Of a stretch of DNA of 64,000 nucleotides, positions 24,060-35,095 are shown in pieces (the stretch's first letter is position 1; each line of letters begins with the position of its first letter). A program made the position numbers and the translations under genes. The notes below the pieces were generated by a model. That model worked only from the letters and a program-made list of their open reading frames with translations, was not told the origin of the DNA and ran no database searches. This DNA is from Sweltsa coloradensis (Eukaryota; Arthropoda; Insecta; Plecoptera; Chloroperlidae): the NCBI GenBank assembly GCA_024449915.1, contig JAMZAV010000911.1:310001-374000 (forward strand), read 5' to 3'.

Positions 24060-25900
24060 CTAGGAAAAACCGCCAAGGTCGTGATAGACGGAGAATCGAA
24101 GCTATTATTTCATGCTGCATTTGACTTGATTGATGGTAAAGTTTAATATGGAGTATAATTTCACATACTCTCAATTAACACAAGTCTTAAGCCCACGTTA
24201 ACATCTTATGTTTATTTTAACATCCTTCTATTCAGTATTAAAAAATCTGATTTATAGGGGAATCTCACCAAAGAAACGCAGATACTCTCGCCACAAGTAG
24301 TAGTGGTGGGGGAGTCATGAATGTGTGGCCAAAAGGAATGTCATATTTGTGTGTGTAAGAGAAATGTGTGAGCCAACACAAGCAGTGTTAATTGTAATGG
24401 GAGTAAAAATATAAAGCCTATCTTGATTTTTTGGTTGTATGTATGTATTTATAGCATCCAAACTGATCAATTTACAATCGATATGGGATTTGTCATTAAC
24501 AATACATTCAATAAGTTTATAACAAAAACAGTGTTTCATTACTTACAAAAATATACTACCAAAGGTACCAATTTGATATAAAAGACAAGACAAGAAAATA
24601 TTCTGCAAGAAATGATAAAAATAGTAAAATAAATTAAAATTACAGGTGATTATGAGTGTAATACGAAAGGCTATGCATAGTGTAACATGCTGGAATGTAA
24701 AATTGTAAGGGATGCAAAATAAATAAATAAAATACAAAGGAGAAACCCTCAAGAAATCCAGCAGATGTCCACTAGCATGGGCGTAATATTAACTCACAAC
24801 AAAATGGTGCGGGTAAACCGGGGTCTGGGACAGAGCTCCAGCCATCGGAGGATTTTTCGCTGTAGGTGGATAAACATTTGGGGTATGCATTTTTTTTGCA
24901 TTTTGTCCCACATTTTAGCGTGGGTTGGTAGAACGTCCATGGCCTGGTGATATGCGCAACTAGCGGGGTGGAATCGTGTCTAGCTTGATGGTGTTTCTTC
25001 TACTTAAATAGCCGGTCTTGTCAATGGTTTGCCTCGTCAATGGTGGTCCCAGCGGTAGGGTTGAGTTTGGTGGTAGGTAAATTATCCACAAATTTGTGTG
25101 TGTGCATCGAACAGACAACAGACAAACACATTGTCACAACGAAGGGCCCGATCGACTTGAGTTGTAAGACTACGTTCACACTGCATCACTCGTCTAATTA
25201 TTATTACTAGGAAATGCTCAGTTGGGGACGCGTTGATAGGCGAGAACGTGCTATGCTAGCCCCACATAGTAACATTTGTTTTTTGAAATTTTAAAAATTT
25301 GCGACGTTGCTGTCCACGGGGCCATGTTTCCAATATTATTTATTATTGCAAAGGTATTTGGGTAAACCTTTACTTCGTGGTTAAAATCCACCGCCAATCT
25401 AGAGGACGCTTGACATCATTTACTGGGGAAAACTATTTTAACTCTTTTGGTAACAAATAATACAGTGCTTCCCTGATAGTATTTTGATTACTTCTAGGTG
25501 GCAGTGTGCATAGTGGCCAGAAACCTCATGCGTACTTTTCGTTGCCATGGTTAACGTAGTTTTGTCAAAATGCAATTTCCATCTACATACTATCGATCAA
25601 AAATAAAGTTAAACATCTTCGTGACCGGACTGGGACATTCGAAATGATGTGGCCACCTCAGATTTTGTCGCCGTTTAGTTGGAAAAAAACTTTTGATTAA
25701 ACATTAATGTAAACTTTGAACTTGTTGACAATTTGCCACAACAAACTAATGGCATTCAAGCCAGACGAAGCTTGCGGATGGTCCAGATGTCAAACCGATC
25801 CGAGCCTCCGCTTCAAACGTTATGGCGAGACATACAAAAAAAAACAAAAAAACAGTGACATTTTTTCCGGCAGAGTCAAATGGCAACGCTCCCTTTATTA
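24060..25900. mobile_element. Elements D and C, second copies
   Basis: CTAGG at 24060 opens element D, which ends CGTCTAAT near 25198. CTAGG at 25207 opens repeat C, which runs to GGCAACGCTCCC near 25893. Equivalent to 10022-11826. Confidence 0.55.
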
Positions 25901-26223
25901 TTATGTGAAAACAAATTATATTATTATTATTTATTATTTATTGGATGTATGTCATACAAACTCGGTTAAAAACGGAAAGCTAACATGTGTAGACTGAAGT
26001 CAAGTACTTCCATGTGTACCTATTACATAATTAGTACTTTTGTCTTAACTCTAACTAAATAGCATTTATAAATTGTAATATTGTTTGTAGATGATGTTTC
26101 TTTCTGCTGCGTACGGTCGTGGCGAATTTCTCGTCGCCATCCTAGCATTTGCTCTTCGGACTATGGGAAACCACGAAAAACCATGTCAGGATGTGAAGCT
26201 GCTCGAAATCTCGAAGTATCATT

Positions 26224-27716
26224 CTTAGTTTAGAAATTTACGAACTATTCTAAACGTGTTGAGTATTACTGCCTTTTGAGTCCGATGTATACATTGGGTG
26301 AAGACTTAGTTGTTTAATGCTTTCATGTAGCTTCTTCGGTAATGATGCCGGTGGCTGATATAATGAATGGGATTGTATTTTACCTTTTGCTGTTTCCCAC
26401 ATCTTTCTTGATCTCAAATTGCAAGTTCACTATACTTGTAATTTTTTTCTCAACGTGGTCTCGACGTATGGCACATTGGAGATGAACGTCGAATAAGGTT
26501 AGTTTCTTGTGTCTTTTTGTCCAAATTATTATAAATACGGTCTTTTGTGATGTATCGTTTGGTTGTTATAAAACTTGCGGCGTAATATATTGTAATCTTT
26601 AACTATCTAGTACTTTCTCTGGTTTGTATGTAGTAAGGTATGTGTTGTGTCAATGAGGTTGTACTTGATTGCAGTTTTTGATGAATAATGTTACTACTGG
26701 TTATGTCTGTAGAGGTATCTGTTTGACATAGGGACTTGCACACCGGATATGATGTGTTCGATTGTTTCACCCTTTACATTACATTTTCTACAGGATCTGT
26801 TTACTGTCGCATCGAGAGTGTATTATGTATTTTTTATAATTGTTCGTCGCAATCACCTGTCGAATAGCCATCATAAAAAACTTCTTTTCTCCAAATAGTC
26901 CCCGTGTTTAACCACCATTTGATGCTTTAATATACTACGTGACCTTTGTGTAGTTCATCAGAAGTGTCTCTTGTGAGGTCTTTTCTTGAGAGACGTAACT
27001 TTTTGAAGGTCAGTTATGAGTTTCCTTGTAGAATGACATTTTCGTTGGCTAGATTGAGTGGAGTTAATGATTTGTCAGCTAGCCCACAGCCTATGCAGTG
27101 TGGATGGTTGCTCTTTGTAAAAAAAGTATTTTTCTTAAAATGTCTATGTGTTTATAATATAAGTGTTCAGATCAATTAGCCCCGTCCTCCCTTTTCTCTT
27201 GAAGTGTCAATTCCTATGCTGATTAGGATGATGTATTCTGGGTTTGGTAAGTGTAGGAGAGTTAATTATTTCAACGCGGGATGTCTGTCTGCGGCCATTT
27301 AAGATTCCGAATGAAGATGTCAGTACTGGGACAGCATATGTATTTATTGCTGTGATCTTGTTTTACCGTTTAGTGCGTCTTGAGGATAGACTTAGTCGTT
27401 TCTTGTATGTATCTATCAATTTGCTTTCATAACTTTAGTTCATTCTGGCAGCTTTGTGGGGATCCTAAATCTTTGTATCACAATCGTTACGGCCATTATT
27501 CCAATCCTAAGTTCCATCTCTAGCTGGAACTTCTTCTGCTTGTGTTAACCTTACCCCTTTTTCGATATGGTAGAGTCTTACATTTGTCTACTCCAAACTC
27601 CATGCAGATATCTTGACTAAATTCTAATGTTGTATTGACTAGACTGTTTAGTTGAGCAAAATTGATGCATACACTTTAGGTCATGCCATGAGAATAGGTG
27701 GGAAATGTGTGACTAT
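26224..27716 (-). pseudogene. R4/Dong-like LINE remnant, second copy
   Basis: Same region as 12163-13660 with many additional indels, so no long open frame survives. Flanked by ATT tracts at about 25918-25944 and 27757-27815, like the first copy. The shift next to the FMDD-coding box is shared with copy 1; most others are not. Confidence 0.75.
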
Positions 27717-27834
27717 ACCACATATTGTCCTTAATTTTAAAATCCGTATGTTGATTATTATTATTATTATATATTATTATTAATATTATTATTATTATAT
27801 TTATTTATTATTATAAGAAGAATAAAAATTAATA

Positions 27835-27926
27835 AATAAATAAAAGAAGAAATCCATTGTAGAATAGGTGGGAAATTGTGTGACATTACCACATATTGAC
27901 CTTAATTTTAAAATCCGTATGTGATC

Positions 27927-27958
<32 letters not shown>

Positions 27959-27978
27959 TTATTCATTATTATTATTAT
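27835..27978 (+). repeat. Extra partial duplication at the 5' edge of the LINE (copy 2 only)
   Basis: Repeats the AGAATAGGTGGGAAATTGTG...AATCCGTATG segment and a following ATT tract found just before (27690-27815). Absent from copy 1. Slippage or read-stitching are both possible. Confidence 0.7.
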
Positions 27979-28870
27979 GATAAGAGAAATAGGCCACAAT
28001 GGCAAACATAAGTGAAGATGTCCGGTAAATATACAAAAAATACTTATCGAAAGCAACTGTAAAAATGCGTTTGGAAAATAGTCTAGTTTAAAAAAAGCCA
28101 GTAAATTATGAAGAATCTCTCATCGACGAACGGACGAGAATTACTTGGAAATGTACATTAATTGATGATAGTGTTACTTGCAATTCATAGTGTTGTGGAT
28201 AGGGGCACCCTACATTTTTTAATAATTGTTAACTTTAGTTACTGTAATTTTAGTTTAGAACCTGGTTTGTTTGGTGTCATACTCTTTTATTTTTATTTGT
28301 CTTTGTCATTACACTTCCACACCACCACACACCACCACACCACCACCACCACACTAACCCCTCAAAAAAATTAATTCAGCGTGTTTTGTTTCAATGTGAT
28401 GTCTCAAAACTATCTCGTTTCACTCTCATTAGAAACAAAAAACCACAAACACATACTGAGGCAATACTTGTAAACTTCCTTTCTTATAAAATAGTATAGC
28501 CCCCCGGTGAACCCAAATTTCACATCATCACAGAAAATTTCACTGTGCCAACAAACAAAGTGCCGTCATTATATTAGATTTTTTTAAAATAATTATTTTG
28601 GCAAAGCCTTAAAGGGGGATATTGTCACAGTGCATTGTCGAAAACATATGTTGACAGTTAACCTTAAAATTATTTAGGAATAGAAAAACAATCAGAAGAA
28701 TCGGTCAATATTTGAAAAAGTTTCGAGCAAATTATGGAAAAATGTAAGTGCTGAAGTCTCCAATCGTTGACGTAGTTGGATGCCTACTGAGGTTTGGCTA
28801 CGGAACGACACAAACAATAAAAAATGCAGCCGCTCATCGCCCAACAAATCAATACTATAATCAGGCACGG

Positions 28871-29078
28871 CTGTGAGCTTGCACTGATTTAGTACTGTAT
28901 GAATTTGTTAGTGTCCGATATGAAGCGGCTGCAATTTATGTGGGTCTTTCCTTACTCAAACTCTTAGTCCTCCCCTGTCCCTCACTCTTTTTATTCAATC
29001 TTTTTTTCCCTTCCCCTCCTCCCCCCCCTCTCCCCCCTCCCTTCCCCCTTTCCCCTCCCAGTCACCAACTTGATACTT
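28871..29078. other. Insertion present only in copy 2, polypyrimidine-rich
   Basis: Interrupts GGCACGG/GGGCAGTTGAG, which is contiguous at 14640-14662 in copy 1. It contains TGAAGCGGCTGCA, the reverse complement of the nearby TGCAGCCGCTTCA of copy 1 (about 14599), and a C/T tract at 28985-29060. This is more than base-calling noise and supports a distinct allele. Confidence 0.65.
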
Positions 29079-29381
29079 GGGCAGTTGAGTTCTCAACTCT
29101 ATGCTAACTTTCAATTTATAAATGGTATTGTAAAATTTTAATGTTATACATTTGAGTTTAGGTTGATATGTTCCACGGGTGTCATTTGATACATAATCGT
29201 GATTTCGTAACCACTTTCAATCAAGGGTTCAGAACATAAGATAATCGACTAATATTTGCTGGTACAAAGTAGAAGTACTTATGGTTAATTTTGACAAGCA
29301 AGTTTAGGCCTTCATATATAGCACAGGCACTGCTCCCTGTTTGACTACGACGTGAGAAAGGATAAAGACGATCGGACTGAC

Positions 29382-29843
29382 CAGGGGTCGAATGAAGCTC
29401 GCCCGAGGCTAGTGAAACTTTGCGCGAGTCTTCTAGAAAAAAATCTCATTCACTAAGTCCAACAGGCGAGTACTTTTTCCAGGAGGTTCCCAATTGCCGT
29501 TCAAAAAAATTATTTCGCAACGATAACCTAACGAGTTCCAGTAGTCGTGCGCTACATAGTATGGAAAATCGTTTTTTTAAAATGTAACAAAATAAAAATC
29601 GCTTAATTTAGGCTAATTATTAATAATATTATGGTGGAAAATTCATTTCCGTGACTCCCTAGTCCACCACACACACACGTCAAATCCCAGCGAATATTGG
29701 ACTTAAAACATGCACGTATGATCGTTTTACATCAATTAACCTATCTCATTGCGGGGTCTTGTAAAAATGATCTCGGGATAGATGGACTATTGTTGCTATT
29801 AGCCCGAAGGGCTAGTGGCAAAAAAAGGTTATTTCGAACCCTG
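29382..29843. mobile_element. hAT MITE (copy 2 of 14954-15406)
   Basis: Flanked by GGACTGAC on both sides as in copy 1. Confidence 0.8.
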
Positions 29844-30150
29844 GGACTGACTAATTTGTTGTTCAATACAAACGTACAACAACTTAAAACACCGTCGACA
29901 AGAAAGAAACCCCCAAAACATTAATGGTTAGCAAAAGTTATAGTTGGCAATGTTTGACGTATCTTTGTGTATGAACGCATATAGTAATAATTTGCCCTAA
30001 ATACACGTTAAAAAAAGAAGTCATTATTCCACACCCAAAAGTAGTAATGTTGTGGTCTGCAGACACACACACATCACGTGCTCTTTCAAACTATGCTGAA
30101 AACCAAACTTGCATTGTTGTAAAAACTAATCACTCACATTACTTTAAAAA

Positions 30151-30725
30151 ACAGGAAGTTTCGCAAACGCTTTTTTTTTAGTTCGCGTTGGGATGAGCTT
30201 TTTTGTGTGTTTTTAGTTTGCGTGGGATCTCTTTACTTTTTGCAAGAGCTTTTTGAAGCATTGCAGGTGATTGTTGTCAAGTTTCTATTGATACTTGTTA
30301 AATTGTTATTATGTACCTCAGGAAAACTCATATTAAAAACCTTTATTATATGGATTCTGGACAACCTTTTTCTTTCAAAAAGCTAACATAACCATTACCT
30401 AATGTACATGTAAAATATGAACGTTGTTAGCTTCACCCGTTTGTCAGAATCGGCCCAAATGTCACGAAAATAATCGCACTAAAATTCGAAAAAAAATCGT
30501 TTAACATTACGATATTCATGAGAAATATTTCTTTCGATTGTACCCAAAAACGTGGAAGAATCTTAAGTTCAGAGATTTTAGAAGGTCCCCTCAATTTTCA
30601 TCAAGATTCGCATATGCCGTTGCCGGTAGGAGCAAAAAAAAAAAAACCCCAAAAAAAAACCACCCACCCGAGGTTAATTTTTTTGGTGGGTCAGTGAATT
30701 GAAGTCCTTTGCTACGCTCATCCAC
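30151..30725 (-). mobile_element. Type A unit, left arm of the 2-kb palindrome
   Basis: Copy of 15708-16269. CAGGAAGTTTCGCAAACGC start, GCTACGCTCATCCA end. Pairs in reverse complement with 31543-32129. Confidence 0.75.
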
Positions 30726-30959
30726 AATAATACAGAAAACAGTTCATTGGGCTTGTCACGGTGATATACTAGTAACAAAATCTGAGAAAGCTCCATCTTT
30801 ACACAGAATGCCAAATTATTACTACAGGCGCGTTCACACCCAAAAATGATTAAGACAACCATACAAAAAAATGCAAAAACTTGCAAAAAAAGGGGCCAAG
30901 CGAAAACGAGGAAGATACAAGTGGCTCAACTGCATAAAGTGGTGATTATCTAGAAGTGT

Positions 30960-31440
30960 GGCCAAGCCCATTATTTTGTTTAAAATAATAAACATTTTAT
31001 TAATATATAATTAATTAATAATATATCAATATCCATATTATTATCTAAACTAATAATTATGAAATAAATATATTAAACAAAAATAAACATAAACATAAAT
31101 AAATTTATGAAACATTTACCATATGGAAATATTAAAATTAACAGTGCACCATTCAAAATTAAAAGCTTGGTCGATGGAGTGGATGTTTATGTTTGGTTAG
31201 TCAGTAACGACAAACAAGTTAAGAAATTCATCGACCAAGTTTAATTTGAAATGGCGTCTGTTAATTTTAATATTTACACATGTAAATGTTTCAATAAATT
31301 TATTTAAGGTTGCTGTTATTTTTGTTAATATGTTTATTCATAATTATAGTTAGATAATAATCATGGATATTTGATATATTATTAATTACTATTTTTTAAA
31401 TAAATGTTTATTTTATTTTAAACAAAATAATGGGCTGGCC
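30960..31440. repeat. AT-rich inner palindrome of the foldback
   Basis: GAAGTGTGGCCAAGCCCATT at 30953 pairs with AATGGGCTGGCCACACTTC near 31430, and inner stems such as AAGCTTGGTCGATG pair with CATCGACCAAGTTT. About 230 bp per arm, mostly A/T, with sequence near 31185-31220 as the loop. Confidence 0.8.
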
Positions 31441-31542
31441 ACACTTCTAGATATCACACTTTATGCAGTTGACGCACTAGTATTCCGTTTGGCTGGGCCC
31501 CCTTTAGCAAGTTTTGCATTTTGTATGGTATATTAATAATTT

Positions 31543-32129
31543 TTGGGAGGAGCGAAGCGAAGACTTCAATTTCACGACCCCCCAAAAAATTTTAGCTCTG
31601 GTGTTTTTTTTTGTTTGTTTTTTTGTCTGTTTCGTTAACTCTCTACCAGGCAAACGGCATATCCGATCTGATGAAAATTTGACAGGACTTCGGAAATCTC
31701 TAAACTTAAGAGGTGTATGTTTTTGGTACAAAACGAAGAAATATTCTCAGAAATAATGTACGTTTACGACTTTTTTCGATTTTTAGTGCGATATTTCGTG
31801 ACATTTGGGCCGATTCTGACCAAACGGGGTTGGGTAACAACGTTCATATTTCACATGGACATTAAGTCATGGTGATGGTTGTATTGCTTCCCTGAAAGAA
31901 AAGTTGGAAAACTAACAGAATCTATAGAAATAAGCTTTTAATATGAGTGCTTTACGGTCAATATAATGCCAATGACAGGTAACAATAGAACACTTGACAA
32001 ACAATCACCTACAATGCGTAGGCAGCAAAAACCCAAAAGCACTTGCAAAAAGTAAAAGATTATCCCACGCAAAACTAAAAACTTTAAAAAGCCTCATCAT
32101 CAACGCGGCGGGACTTGGCGTTTTCCTAG
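31543..32129 (+). mobile_element. Type A unit, right arm of the 2-kb palindrome
   Basis: TTTGGGAGGAGCGAAGCG start, GCGTTTTCCTAG end with the CGCGGCGGGACTTGG variant terminus, which differs from the left arm's CGAAACTTCC type. The arms are therefore different sub-family members, not one molecule read twice. Confidence 0.75.
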
Positions 32130-32369
32130 TTTTAGAACGTACAGCGGTATGGAGGTTAGCATCCAAGTAGAGAAAATACTTTATTTACAATGATTTTCAA
32201 AATAAAATTCTCACTCATTGATATTTAAAAGGTTGAGCATCGCAGTTATAATAATAATCCAAACACCCGGTTCCAACAAAGTCAGGTCGGGGGGTGACGT
32301 ATCACCAATTTCTCGGGCTGTGGACTTTTAGGGTTGCTAGCCAGGCTCAACAACTCATCATCTACTTCG

Positions 32370-33470
32370 ATGTTTCTATGACAGGAATTTTACAGTTCTC
32401 TCATTTCTTTTTATCCTTCCCAAGAGTCTTCTTCATTAATTCTTTCCCATGATTTTCCTCTTTCTTCAATGTTCCATTTTATTTGGTGCCCTCCATCTAT
32501 ATCTGGGCGTCCAACTCTCTTTACTCCCCCCATGTTGGTTCAAATTCTCTTCTTGGTATTCTATCTGTGTTCATTCTTAGTAAGAGCCCATACATCGAAG
32601 TCTTCTTTCCTATTTATTCGTAAAACTTCCACTCCTAGTTTTGTTTCTTATTGTTTGCTCCGTACCTTGTATATTTTTGTTAAGGCTTACAGAACTCCTT
32701 AAAATTTCATCTCTGCTGCTTGGAATCTGCTGTCTCCTTTCTCCATTGTCCATGTCACGGAGCATATTGATATTTATTGGGAGGAAATACATTTTGTACA
32801 ATAACATCTTGCACCTGGATGATATTTATTCTTTCCATAATAGTGTACGTACAGATCTTTGGTAAAATTTGTCGCTAATATAATTCTCTTGATATTTCAG
32901 CATCTATTTTTGGTCCTTTGTTAGTATACTCCGAGGTATTTAAATGCTCTGCACATGCCAGCTCTTCACCCCGTTAGTAGGATCTTCTTTTGATTTGTTT
33001 ACTTTTCTCGTTAATATAATGTTTCACTCTTTTCAATGCTTATTTCTGTTAAACTTCAGGTGGTTCCTCATTCCATCTACTACGCTCTTCTGTACTTCTT
33101 CAATGGTATCCACCATCTCACTATATATCTGCAAAATATCATAGTTTTAGATGTTTCACTTTCTGTGGGTTCAACTTTACGCAGTAGGTTATTCCATAAA
33201 CAAACGGTAAATAATGTAGGGTGACATCACACTACCTTGCCGTAGCACCGCTTTATTTCAACCAAGTAGTTCTACCAAAATGGTGTGTGAACACAGCTCT
33301 TTGTTGTGACATATGTGCTGAAATTCTTGTTATTAGACTTTGTTCTACTTCTGCATCTTTTAAGCATTCCAGCTTTGATCTTGGGACACTGTCATATGCT
33401 TTTTTCTACATCCAAGAATACCATGAAACATTTCTTCTCCCTTTTTCACAGTTATAAATAAAATAATTTG
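32370..33470 (-). pseudogene. RTE-like LINE reverse transcriptase remnant
   Basis: Minus strand: VEKAYDSVPRSKLECLKDAE (RT motif A region, about 33360-33415, one extra A in a run), a stop-riddled middle, then the typical LINE C-terminus with RRLRCMGSY, VKRVGRPDIDGG and IKWNIEERGKSWER (about 32410-32620). Known RTE/BovB-type polyproteins end with a RLRWYGH...RR.GRP...W block of this kind. The endonuclease and early RT motifs are absent, so the copy is 5'-truncated and broken by many frameshifts and stops. Confidence 0.75.
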
Positions 33471-33477
33471 TTTTTTT

Positions 33478-33725
33478 GTATTATCTACAACTTCCTGTCA
33501 TTCTAATACAATTACCGTTGTATAGCATATGGCCACTGAGATGACTGACATCGGTGCAAATTTGGTTTCCTAACATTATCCATGCTAAGCAAAACACGAA
33601 GTAAATAAATTGTTATTTTTGCATTATCTAAGTTCGGTCATCTAATCCAAGTACCGTTGTCAAGAACATGGCCATTGATGATGACGGACATCGGTGCAAA
33701 TTTTGGTTTCTTTACCATTATCCAT
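33478..33725 (+). repeat. Two-unit tandem repeat, ~142 bp
   Basis: Unit landmarks: ATTATCTA, ACCGTTGT, ATGGCCA, GACATCGGTGCAAATTT and CATTATCCATG occur at 33480-33584 and 33622-33726, with moderate divergence. Confidence 0.7.
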
Positions 33726-34664
33726 GAGGGCCACAAACTGATAAATAATTCGTAAGCCAGCCAGCAAGCCAGCCCGCCCCCCCCATAAGAAGAAAGTGAT
33801 TTCGAACGATCTTGACGTCTCAATAACTTCTAGACGCATCTCAGATCGGGATGAAATGAAAATGGAGTCATCTCATAGTAAAAGCCCATCGATTGAAGCA
33901 AGTTGCAGGTTTTATCTCACATGGTTTAGCCGTCGGCGAACACCGTGTAAGTGCTAATGTATGCGTGCGGTAATAAGGCGCTAGTGGAAGCAGAGACTAG
34001 ACGCGTGGGCTTAGCCCGGTGCGCTTCTTTTTTTTCGCGCACCTGAGATGAATAACTAAGACTAACACCTGACTAAAGTTTGAACGTCGCTCGCCCCCTA
34101 ACCTTAGTCATACTCGCACTCGATTCCAAACAAATCGTTGAAATGTGAATTTCAAGATGATTATGAAGTTTTGTCAAACCTTAACCTAATTTTTGAGACG
34201 TCAGAACCAACAGGGAAGCAGGAACAGAAGCGGCAAGACAACGGTCAATTTAAAAATTAAAAATACTAGGCAAGTAAAAATAACAGGAACATTGACTTTT
34301 TGCTGTAGCAATGAGTTCATTGGTCGTACGTGTGACCGTATCGACGTTGATAGGTTGGGTACTACAAGTGACTAAAGGAAGTCCAACGTTAGTTATCTCG
34401 CCTTAAACACAGCTAAGTCATAGATCTTAATTATTAGACATTAGTCATCTGCGTGAACGCTTCCATGTAAATCACATTGTTCAACTTTAAAACCATAGTC
34501 TTAATCACTTTATGTGAACGAGGCTTAACCCCTTACTTAAGTACAATACAACTCGTGTTCTAACCGAGCGTCGCCTCACCCAGCTGTGGCAGCAGGCATC
34601 CACCACCGTCACATTCCCTGAGGGTCGCGTTCAAAACAAACCATTGTAGACGGAATGTTAACAA
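33726..34664. other. No gene identified
   Basis: Mixed sequence with a somewhat GC-richer stretch at 33930-34110. Short open frames only. Confidence 0.5.
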
Positions 34665-35095
34665 TAGGAAAAGCAATCAGCTAGTTTTAGTGTGATTGGA
34701 GAAGGTGTTGACAGGTTGGAAAGCATGAGAACATAAAGAACATAAAAACCCCAGCACTTGCAAGGTGCTGGGGGCGACAAAACTTTTCACCTCTAGATGA
34801 CAATGAGCTGATTTAAAGTTGTTTGGTTACTTAATCCACGACGCATTTCGTCCTTCATGGGACTCATGCAGTTGGAGGGTGGCACTTAAAAATCAGCTAA
34901 CTACATGCAAAACAAAACTCAACAACACATAACCAAAAAACCTGTGGTTGGGCCACGCAAGAAGTAAATCTGCAGCATGTTGTCATCATTCAGCAAGGTT
35001 ACTTCACACACCATTAATACTGGGCACAACAAAGTGTCAGCACAGACAGTAAGGGGGTTCCCTCCCAACTCTGGTGCTGGGAGACAAGGAGGAAT
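34665..35095 (-). mobile_element. tRNA-derived SINE body, head missing
   Basis: Closely matches 60258-60670 in the same orientation (landmarks GAACATAAAGAACATAAAA, CCACGACGC, AAGGTTACTTCACACACC, CTCCCAACTCTGGTGCT) but stops before the tRNA-like head, so the copy is 5'-truncated. Confidence 0.8.

Larger units (their letters stand above)
16545..30985 (+). repeat. Second, indel-rich copy of the 14-kb segment 2690-16535
   Basis: Aligns end to end in direct orientation with 2690-16535: landmark offsets are about 14.0 kb at 3390, 5373, 9811 and 13640, and 14.43 kb at 14954. The order of every element is preserved. Differences are mostly single-base insertions or deletions and lengthened homopolymers (for example A15 at 21370 and C17 at 18829), spread evenly. 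Real structural differences also exist: one extra ~160-bp core near 16930-17040, a ~140-bp duplication at 27835-27975, and a ~208-bp insertion at 28871-29078. Best read as an uncorrected long-read or other-haplotype sequence joined in tandem. Confidence 0.9.

Noticed and set aside
30151..32129. Palindrome as a missed-adapter sequencing artefact
   Set aside because: The arms belong to different sub-families with different termini and a 125-bp length difference, so they cannot be two strands of one molecule.
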